DNA of 64,000 nt, taken from contig CM041538.1 in assembly GCA_023238725.1 (NCBI GenBank), forward strand, positions 8,864,880-8,928,879, given 5' to 3'. Positions 44,921 to 56,600 of the stretch are shown here, piece after piece. How positions within the stretch are numbered: the first letter of the stretch is position 1; every line of letters starts with the position of its first letter. The DNA comes from Scortum barcoo. Lineage: Eukaryota; Chordata; Actinopteri; Centrarchiformes; Terapontidae. Under the pieces are notes generated by a model. That model did no database searches, was not told where the DNA came from, and worked only from the letters and a program-made list of their open reading frames with translations. Made by a program: the position numbers and the translations under genes.

Positions 44921-47792
44921 AATGGAGGTCTGTTGTGGTCATTTTCCTTAAAAACTGTCATGAAGAAACCATGTAGATTTAACGACTGAGCACATCACTA
45001 TCTCTAGTGAACTGGTTCTGTTTATTTGTGAAGCTGCTCCATAAACCGTCACAGGACATGTGATGAAACGTGTTACATCCTAATGAACCACAACATAAAC
45101 ACAAAATTTGTTCTGCATAATCAGTCTGCACACACTTACATAGCATGATTACCAATTTGGTAAAGAAAAGAATTATAAGGTGAATAAATAGATAAATACA
45201 TACAAAAAGCATACCTATGAGATGTGCGTGTCACCCTCCTGTTGCAGTGTTATTCTGCCACCTTGTGGCTGTAAGAAGCAAATACATCAGAGAAACATGA
45301 TCTACACTCGTACACTATATAGTACTTTAGTCTGATAGCAAATATGAAGATGGGAACTTATATTTGGGTTTAAGGTCTGTTGACCTGTGTTTTATATAGA
45401 GGGGTAAAACCACATGTTTGTTGCATTTTTGTAAGCTGCAGTCTAATTTAATTTGGCAGAGCTTCAGCTGAATTATTGTATTCTGTACTGTAGAAATCAC
45501 TTAATGCCACTAGAGGTCACTATAACCTAGGTTTAAGCTAAACCTATGGGTTAGTTTCAGGGCAAGTAGTAAAACATTTCATCCTCATATTTTAGTTCTA
45601 ATAGTTCATATTTTTGCATGTGAAGTCTTATGAAGGGAGCTTTCAGGACAAATGTTAAATTGTGTAATTTTACATTAAAAAAGAGTTGCATCTGCCTCAG
45701 AGACTGAATTTGATTATCTGAAGGAGTCTCTTCACAGTAACTATACTGTATAACCACTAGTTATTCAGTTATTAGAAGTTTTGAATAATAGTCACATTAA
45801 CAAACAAATAAACACATGAAAGTGTTTCTGCACATTGAAGAACCAATCCTCAGTACAATTTCAGGCTTTTATACTTAACTGATAAATAAACTCCACATGA
45901 CATCACAAAGTGACATCATAAAGGTGTTGGGCTACACATCTATCTGTGATCAATGTGTCCACAGATGTATTTGCATTTTACAGCCACATGGGGACAGAAA
46001 AGCCCCATTTATGGAGCCTGGTAGGCTGGTCGTTCAGTGACGTGAGGCGAGCTGTATCCTCAAAGGCCCCCTGTGCAGCTCTCGTATTTGCCATAGAAGG
46101 ACATGATGGAGCAGAGCCGTGCTGGCTGACAGCACAGGCCTGATGCCATGCTTGGGTTGGATATGGTAGTGGAGAGAGTGGACCACAACAGAGAGGGGAG
46201 AAGTTATGCTTATGGTTATGGAGCTCAGGATTTTCTGGACTGTGACGTCCTCTGCGAGGTGATGATGAACCTCAATAAAAAAAAGCATATTGCTTTCTCA
46301 TGTTTCAAATTAAGATGCAGATGCTGTTACATCCCACTCCCACTGATCAAAAAGAAGCTAAATCAAAACCACGCTTCTACGGTGATGTTATGTCTAGTCA
46401 AGTGACCCAGATTCCCCCAGAAGCCCCCGGCAGCAGACCTCAGCACCTGCTTCCTGGTCTTCAAACCTGCAGCTTAACACGGGGTCATGAGATAAGACGG
46501 CCTGCGGGAGAAATGCTGCACATGTGAAAGTTCTTTGGTGGCTCTGCTGATCTCTCAGCTGTAACAAATTAGCATCAGCAAGGAGAGATTGAACTTCAAT
46601 CTAAACAGTGAGAGGTGAGTGACCTTACCAGAAGGAAATGCTACCATTAAGGAATGAGCGTTTTTATAATTGTATGAAAGACTTGGGAGAAACACTTTGC
46701 CAGTGATGTGGTGTAAACAATTATAAGTATTTGTGAAATGTAGTAATCTTGTTCTTAAGATTCAGCTTTTGTTCCTTAGTGGAGAAAGGCTGACTCTGCT
46801 GGAAAAATAAGATTATGCATATTAACTTAAATTTTCCTTTTGAAGATCGTATGAGCTGTTGAATGTTCCTGGCACAAATGACTTTGTGCAAAGCCCTGGA
46901 CTTTGCCATGACCCAAAGAGATTTATACTGTTCTAAACTGTACTAAATATTTATATATGAAGACCATAACTGTGAAATAATCACACACACACACACACAC
47001 CCACACCAAAAGGAAGTGTGGTCATGTGTAACATCTTGAGTAAATACTGATTCTGTAATCTTCAATAATCCACATTAAAATCTCAAATTAAAGCTCAAAC
47101 ATGGCTTATTTGCATGAATGCATAAAAATCATGACACAATGTGTATTCCAAAAAGGACATTATAAACTCATATTCATATATTAGAAAAATCTTATTATAT
47201 GTCATTTGATTAATTTCTCCCTCTTTCTCTCTCCTCTGGGCGTCGTCACCATCTCTGCCTGGATCCATCCGTCTGGAAATGACAGCACATTCATTTCCAC
47301 AGAAAGCTTCCTCACCTTAAATATCTGTCTGGTATTACAACTTTCTCCAAAAACAGACCTATGTGTCCTGACTGATTTATCTTTAAGCTGGACGCTGCTG
47401 TCATCTGGAAGTGATTGAATCATCTCTGAGTTGTGGAAAAAGGAGGAGAAAGCAACTGAGGGGGCAAAGGGGACAGTCTGGAAGAGGAGTAGAAAGGAAA
47501 TGCTGCTGTGCTGACTGAGAGGTTACAGGTAGAACTTTCAGTCCTTGGCTTTAAAAGACCATGTCGGTAGCTTTACAGGTTTTAGTCCATTTATGATTAA
47601 TGATTAATCCTCCAATGATTTTGGGCCTAGTTTTGCTCTCCATTGGATTCTGAGGGGAATAGCTGATTTTTTTTTATCTGCTGCATCTGGAAACAAAGTT
47701 GAAGAGTCCAAACAGTAAAGTTAAAGTTAGAGGCAGGAAATCCAAAGCAAAGAGCAGAGAGACGCTAAAACACACTGTAGAGCTGATGAAAG
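44921..47792. other. non-coding, nothing recognised
   Basis: A CA run lies at 46982-47001. Short ORFs are without similarity I know. Confidence 0.45.
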
Positions 47793-50020
47793 TTTTTTTT
47801 TTTTAAACCTTTGTTTATTAGATTTTTTGCATTACAAATCAGTAATAACAGTGAAGAGAACATCGAACTCAAAGAATGTGTCACAGTAAAAGAAAAAAAA
47901 AGTCAAAGTTAAAGTTATAGGTTGTAAATGAAAGTCAAGGATAAAAAGGCCGTAAGTTAAACCAGAGCCTAAAACAATGCTCTAACTAAATAGAAAGCAA
48001 AGCAAAACAAAACAAAAAAACAAAAACAAAAAAAACAAAAACAAAATAGTAAAGTACATACACATCAGACCCGGTTAAGTTAGAGATCGCAGGACCAAAC
48101 ACCCCCATCACTTAAGGGATAGAAAACAGAGGAAGGAAAATAAAGTTCCAGCCTATGTTACATCAGTCAACTCAATATGAGAGAGTTTAATCTTTTTAAA
48201 AAATTGAAAGAAGGGTCCCCAAATTTCATAAAACTTAGAGGACAAACTGCTACGAGAAAGTCGGATCTTTTCCAGTTTTGAAAAGTAGAGAACATCCCTC
48301 AACCAGCGGAGTATGAGAGGGAGGTGTCCTGGATTTCCAATTTATTAGAACTTAAGCGGCCAAAAGAGTAGTAAAAGCTATCATGTCTTTTTTGGATTTA
48401 TGGAAGATATGGAAGTGATGGAGTAATACCAAATAAGGCACTTAGACCATTAATTTCGATTCTTTCCCCAGTAACCTCAGACAGGGTGTTAAAGACATCT
48501 GTCCAAAATTTACAGAGCTGAGGGCAGAGCCAAAATGAGTGAATGAGGTTAGCTGTCACCTGTTGACATCTGCCACAGACCGGGGAAATATTTTCATACA
48601 TTTTTGCCAGTCGGGCCTTAGTGAAGTAGGTCCGGTGTATAATCTTACACTGAATAAGAGCATGTTTTACACAGATCAAGGATTTGTGGACCCTCTTTAA
48701 GATCTCTGACCAAAAGCTCATCTGTGATCTCAACACGTAGATCCTCTGCCCAAAGATCCTTTAAGGGGTTTACTGGTTCCCAGCGCAGGGAGTGAATTTG
48801 TTTATATAACATCAATATGGAACCATTTCAAGGTCGGCAAAGGTTTGAGGAAAATATCCAAGGGTGTTTCATTGGGCAGGTTGGGGAACCCAGGAAAACT
48901 AGCGTGGACAAAACTACAAACTTACCGGAAGAAATTATTTTTAGGAAGTGAAAACAACACTGAAAGCTGCTGAAAGGGATGCAAAGACATTGTTAACATA
49001 AAGATCTTTAAAGGTTTTGATGCCGAGATTAGACCAGGCTACAAAAGCTTTATCCACCAAAGACGGCTGAAATATATGATTAGACACCAGTGGAGCATTA
49101 ACCAAAAAATTCTGAAACCCAAAGTGCCTCTTAAATTGGAGCCAAATCCTACATAGGGCCCTAACCAACACATTTTTTGTAAAGGGAGATATGGATGAGA
49201 AAATAGGAGCATGTACCAGAGCTTTAAGAGAAATTGGGCTTACAGAGTTAGCTTCTAGGATCAGCCATAAAGGAGGGAAATCTAAGGTGTCATAGTCAAA
49301 CCAATATTTTAAGATCCTAATATTAGCAGCCCAGTAATAGAACCTAAAGTTCGTCAGTGCCATCCCCCCTAAATATTTAGGTCTTTCTTGATATAGCTTA
49401 CAGAGCCTGGGAACCTTCTTGTTCCAAATTAAAATCTAAGATCACGCTGTCCAGTTTCCGAAAAAAACTCTGAGGGAGAAAGATCGGCAAACATTGAAAA
49501 AGGTAGGAAAAATGCGTGGGAGGATATTCATTTTCACTGCATTAATTCTTGCAGCCAGAGATAAATTAAGAATAGACCATCTTTCACAGTCTTCTCGGGT
49601 ACAGGTGAGGATTGAAAGAAAATTGGCCTTAAATAAATCTGTGTAACTGTGAGTAACCTGAACACCTAAATATGTAAAGTTATGCCTAGCAACTTTGAAA
49701 GGGAAAATATGTAGAGGGTAATTTATTGCAGCGGTATTAACAGGCCGAAGTACTTGAGGGTATCAAGAGCAGCTGGAATTAAGACTGGCAAATTGGAGAT
49801 ATATAAGAGTAAATCATCTGCATAAAGTGAGACCTTCAGTTCAACGTGATACCTATATATACCAGTGATGCAAGGGTTAGATCGTAGTGCCATTGAAAGG
49901 GCCTCAATTGCAATTGCGAATAATAAAGGGCTTAGGGGACAGCCTTGTCTAGTGGAACGATGAAGACGAAAGTAATCAGAATGAGCTGATAAGGTTGAGC
50001 GATAATTATGTGCGCTCTGA
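47793..50020 (-). mobile_element. 5'-truncated LINE-1-type retrotransposon, degenerate
   Basis: Read on the - strand. Near its 5' end it encodes reverse-transcriptase motifs FRLHRSTRQGCPLSPLLFAI and SLYADDLLLYIS (YADD at 49813-49824). Then come two C-terminal segments: the 48941-49363 frame, with IRILKYWFDYDTLDFPPLWL, and the 48398-48736 frame, with HRTYFTKARLAKMY, CGRCQQVTANLIHSFWLCP (the zinc-finger-like RT C-terminus). A poly(T) run at 47793-47804 is the reverse of its 3' tail. The frames do not join, so it is a dead copy. The 5' breakpoint is approximate. Confidence 0.85.
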
Positions 50021-52019
50021 AATGAAATCTCGCCTCACATTACGCACAATTAGACCAATTGGTAATATTAAAATAGTGATTAGTGCAGCTTTAAAGGCTG
50101 CATCCTGCAAACACACTTGTACAGCCCTTTAAGAGAGATCAGCACAGAGTCAGCAGCGAGTTTTAACCCAGCCCTGGAGTTTTTTTTTTTTTTTTTTTAT
50201 TCTCCTGAAAAGTAAATGTGAGCTAACCCACGAGCACTGGTTAGCTGTGGTCATCCGCCGTGGTAAGAAAACATCCACCACTGCTGGATAAAATGAAACA
50301 TTAAGTCACAAGTATAATTTCCCTAAATCCTCTCCACTCTTCCAAAAACGGTTAGACTTTTGTGTAAACCGAACCAGATGTACTGAAATCACTCTGTGGG
50401 ATCAAAATGAACAATGTCAACATGTTGAGAGTTTAGCTTGTTTATGGCAAAGTACTGGTTCTATGCTACACGTGTTATATTGACGCTGCTGCATTCACTG
50501 GTGAGTTTTGCACAGTACAGTCTTATCAACCATCCATCAGTGGACTGACAAATTGACCTGAGACACGTGTGTGTCTGTGTGTATGTCTGCATACTAACGT
50601 CACTGTTCATGCTGTTGCCATCAACCCTGTTAATGGGAATCAGGGGACAGATTTAGCAGCTTGACATTGTAAATCCTTCATTGATCGCCTGACATTAATT
50701 CGTGCAGCAATTGTGAAGGGCTTTAGCTACTGATGTTTATCCACGTTGGCTTTGAAGGCCTGAACATCTGGAGTAAAGGTCAGTTCACTACACTCACTAA
50801 ACTCCACAGCCACAAAGGAAAATCTACCTTTACTGGTTTGGAGCCACATGTGCACGCTGCATTGGCTGCGCTCCCTCTTTTGGTAAGCCGGGGGTAAGAA
50901 AAAAAAAAAAAAAGAAACTTGGCTTGGTTGCCAGGCATCACAGCGCTGCAAGCTGTACAGATCTGGGTTCTCTAGGAATGTAAAGCCTCTCTCTCTCTCT
51001 TCCTGTAATCTGTAATCTTGGCTCAACTGTGGCTCAGTTGTAGGGAAATCGATGTCATCAACATTCATGAGGAGAAGGAGAGACGAAGGGAGGGAAGAAA
51101 AACACAGCAAAGGATGAAGATTGTGGATTGAGAGAAGCCACAGTGAAAGGGCACAGGAACAAACAGGAGAGGTAAAAGTGTGTGTAGCAGCAGGTGGAAC
51201 AGAGCAGAGCAAACAGAGCGAGAGAGTGCGTAGAGAGTGGGAGAGGGAAAAAAGAGAAACTGTGCTGACCCCTGGGACCCTTTCTTGGGGCCCTTTCTGT
51301 GGAGGCCTCTGAGAGGATTTGGGAAGACGAGCATATTGCTTTCTCAGGCATCAAGTGGCTCATATATGAGCCACTTGATGCCTTGATTTATATCATCAGA
51401 CACTTGGCAGTGTTATATTTCAAAGCAAGAATTTTCCAGCAATGTGACTCATTTTATATTTCACAACATTTTCACAACATTTTATATTTCAAATCAGGAG
51501 AGAGCGACAAAGAAAAGATTAGTAAAAAGGAGGATTTCTAAGATGGGGTCTGATTTTACTCTTACTACATGTGTTTACACCATAATGGCACCATCAGAAT
51601 AATTTAACTTTGATCCAGGACCATCACAGTGAGATATGATGTAAGAAATCATGTGTACTTTGTACTAGCCTTAAGTCTGCCTAAGGTCACTAAGAAGTGA
51701 TAAGTTTGTATTTTCATCATTGTTATGCAGAGTATCTGAAACTTTGCTTCAGGTCCGATTAAATTAAATTTAACAGTTAATCTGCTGTGACAGGGTTGTG
51801 TAGGAGAGGTGTGATCAGATTTGATTGACTGTGTGTTGAAGAAAACTGTGTTACTGTAGGCATATAATCAATTTCAAAAGCATGCGTGTTTTATCAGAGC
51901 AACAATATTATGTGTTTGAAGTGTATTTGAATCAAAGACAGCATTGCGTTATGATCAGAAAGCAACACATGATGCGTGATGAAAACTAAGGTAGTTGCAA
52001 TTTAAATGGTGGATTTGGC
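50021..52019. other. non-coding, one perfect palindrome
   Basis: A poly(T) run of about 18 lies near 50181, and a purine-rich stretch at 51060-51260 gives spurious long frames on the - strand. The palindrome at 51346-51383 is listed separately. Confidence 0.45.
51346..51383. repeat. 38-bp perfect palindrome
   Basis: Arms of 19 bp with no spacer: AGGCATCAAGTGGCTCATA followed directly by its exact reverse complement. Confidence 0.97.
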
Positions 52020-52350
52020 AAGTCGGAGAAGCAAATGGTTTTCTGCTGAGGAAGCTGCTGGTGTGCAAAGTGAAAGGTGTCCTTGTGTGTAACAAGCAGA
52101 CCGCACACAGGTTGTGAACCTGCCGATGTAGGTGAATTATGTGGCCTTTAAATAGCAATGGCCTTTAAATTGCCATTGACTTTGGACCAGGTTTTTGTTG
52201 TCAATGGTGCAATCGCTCTCTGCTGCCTCAGGATGGCAACGCACCAGCAATGTGCCTGACCACACCTCATTTTAAGACCAACACACCCGTGGGTGCATAG
52301 AAAGGTGTAATTACATTTACACAACGTGGGCGCTGGCAATGACTTTTACA
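52020..52350. repeat. probable interspersed repeat
   Basis: TTTTTGTTGTCAATGGTGCA, GGATGGCAACGCACCAGCAA, ACCAACACACCCGTGGGTGC and ACAACGTGGGCGCTGGCAAT read like a diverged, once CpG-rich teleost element. Family not assigned. Confidence 0.4.
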
Positions 52351-55029
52351 CTGCTCTGTGCTCCACATCATGCATCTTTGTGTTTGGATACTACGAACCA
52401 ATTAGTTTGTATATTGATGAAGAACTCATTGTAAGAAGCTGAGTGAAGATCTGGTTTTAGGGCCTAAATACAATATCTCTTTAAACATAATTTTTTATTA
52501 CAACTCTTTTGTATTTATGTATAGCCATAACTAATTTCTATCTTTCTCTCTGATATATACATTTTTACTTATGTCTTTCCTTGCATCATCCAACAGCAGC
52601 GGGTTGTTAAACTTCTGTGAATAGACATGAGATGCTACTGTACATTCATTCTTTTTAAAAAATGGCTTTTTTCCTCTCACAAACAGAGCCGCCCATATTC
52701 GCCCATATACTCGCCCATATTCTGCTCATGTGTTCAACCCACCAATTAAAGACCTTCATATTAACTCACGCAACCTTTTTCCATTATGGTTCTTGTTGCT
52801 TGGAGAGAGAACAACCACGTCACCCAGGCTTGATGGTGACAAACAAACTTCCAGGCTGTTGGTATTGAGAGATGCCATCAAAGAGCTCGTCCCAGTCAGT
52901 TGTGACCAATTAGTCTACTTGTGCTCAGGAGGGAAAAGAACCATTGCCCCACATATTTATAGGGCACAAACTGATATTCAACCCAAAACCATTAACCCGA
53001 TCATTTGCATGGAAAAATCCATTTGTCCACTTGTTTTGCGAGAGAAAACGTGAGACGCACATGAGCCTCTGAAAGGGACCTGGGGCGGCCTTTTGGTAAG
53101 TGGGTCGGATGAGCGAAATGCCCTCAGATCAGTCGGTACGTGTGTCACAAAGCATGCTTGTCTCTGGCTAACAGAGTGAAAGAGGCTCAGCCGAATGGCC
53201 CCCTTTCACTATGACACTCAATTAAGACCTAATTGGTTTGAGGTCCACAACAGGCATGTGGCAAGGCAACACCCCGGGCTTCTGTGTACTTGTTCCCTAT
53301 TTTCTGACTCCCCCGCCGGAAATATTCCTTTGATCTGTGAACAACCAAAGTAGGTTTTAAGCCAAGGCGTTGATATCCTTTTCTCTCTTTCAGCATGTAC
53401 AGCAGTTTTAGACAATTACTTTGGTATTTTTAAAGTTCATTTAGCTCGGAGATGAGATATGACACAGAGTGGTATACAGTTAAGTGCAGATATGGATCCA
53501 TATCGATATGGCCATGTACATGACCATAAATGTGTATGTATGTGTGTGTGTGACATTTCCATGAGCTGTGTCAGCAGTACAGTACAGAAGAGCTTCTCTT
53601 TATGGCTCTTTACACTCCTTTAATACATTATTGGAAATCTCCACCACTGCTCTCCAGAGATCCATATGGCTGTATAACAGCAATATCACTGTGGACATAA
53701 CTTTTTTCTTTTCCACCTAAGCTACATACTGTATGTGGCGTCCTGTCAGAGACATTTCTTTAAGCCTGCTAAATGACTGTCTCCGTAAAAAAAAAAAAAA
53801 AAAGTTAGGTGAAGCTAATATAGGTCAGCAAAATACATAAACCAATAAGAATTACAAGTGCAACAAAGCTAATAAGAGGCATAAAATTCTCACAAAGTTT
53901 ACTCAATAGTGTGAAAAAATTTGAAACAAAAACAGTGAACACCTTAAGTGACATTTAGGTTGTATCATAAAGATACCATTTTTGAATAGACCAACATATC
54001 TGAACAAAACAACACTCAGAAAACACATAAGTTCTACACTCAAACACAGCCTTGTGAAGATACTCTTACAACATGCTGAGGGTTCTCACCATAGAAATAG
54101 AAAAAGGGTTTGTGAAGTTAAAACAAATGAAAATAAAGTCGCTTTCTGTGAGGTGTATCAAGCAGACCACCACCTGATTTAGATTCTCCATGTGTTTGAT
54201 GTGATTCATTTCAATCCATCAGATAATTCTGTTTTGCTTCTTCCCTCCTCAGTTTAGAGATGCCAGGAAAGGAGAGAGGAGAGAGGCGGGACGACAATAC
54301 GTCACTTTGGTTATAATAACAGACAAACCCATTTACTGGTTGTGCTACTTCCTCTCGATAAGAGAGAGTGAAAACATAAACGTAATTCTTCTTTCTAACA
54401 AATCAGTGATTTAGTTGGATGGTTAGTATACATTACCTAAGTTGAAATATTGAAACACTGAAATAAATATAACAAACACTGAGGAAAACTCAGCTCAGGA
54501 ATCTAATTACATTTCTTTTTTTTTTTTTTACTGCTGAACAAGCCTGTATACTAAAGTAAAGTAATATCGATCATTCAAGTTGAATAAGATTGGATCTAAG
54601 AGCCTTAACTCTGAGACAAAGGATGACACGATCAATACTCCATTCAGTCTTATAAAAATAAATTGGAAGCGATACAACCTTGAGTTGAACTGCCAGCTTC
54701 ATATCTCATCTTTTCTTTCCTCATGTCTGTTATTTTAATCGGCGGTATCTTGGCTCTCTGTCAGTTTGCTGCCTGACATCTGCCTGCAGTTACGTTTGCA
54801 TCTTGCAAACAGTGAGCGGCAAACACAAAATGGTATCAATGGCAACAACACGCAGAGTGCGCTGCGACCGATGAATCTTGCTGAGGAACACTCACACGTG
54901 CACACACACGCACACCCAGCCAGGCTAACACAAAACAGATGGCTTCATCCCTAACCATGTTATGAGTAACTTCACCGCAAAATCTTCGAGTAGCCATTGG
55001 AAACTCCAAAAGCAATTCCCCAAAAAGCC
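52351..55029. other. non-coding, nothing recognised
   Basis: Poly(A) near 53789 and poly(T) near 54518. No exon recognised. Confidence 0.45.
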
Positions 55030-55240
55030 TGGCCTCTCCTGACCTTGACCCACGTTAAGTTACGTCACTCGGTGGGAACGCCGCGGCCTAGTTCTGCCCC
55101 TTTGTTTGTTTCTCTCAGCATCCCATAGAGCCCGGGGACCCATGGAGTAAAAACACAGTAGCAACCGGCTCGTGGGACGGCCGCGCACATTCCACTGTCT
55201 GGGAACGTCCTGACAAAGTGACACAGGATCCAAGTAGTTG
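55030..55240. other. small CpG-rich patch
   Basis: GC- and CpG-richer than its surroundings (ACGCCGCGGCC, GACGGCCGCGCAC), starting with TGACCTTGACCC, a nuclear-receptor half-site of the ERR/SF-1 type. It could be an enhancer or a distal promoter; no transcript evidence. Confidence 0.35.
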
Positions 55241-56374
55241 TTAATCTGAAGGAGGGCAAGAGACGATGGGATTAATAACATGAAGCTACAGTAAGAGGGA
55301 TACTGAATGAGAGAGTAGCAAAGGGAAATTTGCTAACATTATTTTTGTATGTACATGGTTGTATAAACCTGTGAATCAGTCTAATAGTGTAGTTTAAGGC
55401 CAAAGCACACAGCCGTATTAAGTAACCAGAGCTAAAAGAGAGTGACTATGAGATTTACATTGATAAGGTTGCCAGAAAAAAAATGACTTCATTAATACTA
55501 ATGTTGTTCCATAACTGCTGGATGTGTAAACAAGCAACTGACATAACGTGCCGTATCAAAAGCTGATGAAGTGCCACTGCACCCAAATAGCCCAAAATGT
55601 TGTTACTGCAGGTTTAAGAATAGAACAAAAGTTTTTTTTTTTACCTTAAAATACATAAACATGAGGAGAGGATCGTTTTCCTCATGTCTGCTGACACTTT
55701 GTCACAGCTCACCTTTTCCCCAATAATACAAGACATTTCTCTCCTCTGCTCTGTGTGAGTTTTCTACTTCAAATTCCAGTCCTCTGCCATTATTTTAAGA
55801 TAAATACGTACTGTTTTTGATTGTTATTTATGCATGTCATTTAGAGATTTATCCTTGTGAAAAATCTGTATTTTGTCCCCATTGTGGTGATGCTTGGTCA
55901 AGAGACAACACTTAGAATAGAGAGGCCCTGATCTGTGGTTTCCTCTCACACCACACTGAGGCGAGGGGAGGAGTGCCTGTGATGTTTTCCCCTCCAGCTT
56001 TGGAAGACTCAAACTATTTTGAAAGGTTGTTGTCATGACATTGAGGGGTACTTGAGGAGATTAGTGGTACTGTGTGGCTGGAGTCTGTGACTCATTATAA
56101 CCATTACCCTTAAACTTGACATGAAGGCTGAAGGAACGAAGACGGTCTGAGGAAGCGGATATGTTTTCATTAGATCTGCGCTGGGTCAAGTCATTTATCA
56201 TAACCCACTGAATATTGATCATAAATTGACAGTAAAAGGGAAACCAAACATATTTTACATTACAATTGAAATAAGTGACTTTAAGTTTAAGTGTACATCT
56301 TTAACACAAGCACTTATTCAAAAAGATGTTGGTTAATTAGACCACATGAAGAACATACAATATCTGGATGAAAG
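55241..56374. other. non-coding, nothing recognised
   Basis: No exon or repeat recognised. Confidence 0.45.
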
Positions 56375-56600
56375 TTTGACATTTTGAAAAACACTGTCTG
56401 TTTATTCCCTTCGTTTCCTGAGGGTTTGATGCAAAGATCAACTTTGATGTCCGTTAAACATGAAACTGGAACCAACAGGTAGTTAGCTTAGCTTAGCTTT
56501 AAGACAAGCAGCATGGGCAAACTGCTAGATCGGCTCTATTTAAAAAAAAATCTACTAACCAGCACCTTTTAACATGTTATATCTCATTATAATCTAGCCA
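56375..56600 (+). repeat. teleost interspersed repeat
   Basis: TTGACATTTTGAAAAACACT, AGGTAGTTAGCTTAGCTTAG, ACTAACCAGCACCTTTTAAC and ATGTTATATCTCATTATAAT follow the order of the family also at 12930-13600. Confidence 0.65.

Noticed and set aside
50727..51363. Overlapping - strand ORFs of 89-161 codons
   Set aside because: They lie over purine-rich and poly(A) sequence; three frames are open at once and none resembles a known protein.
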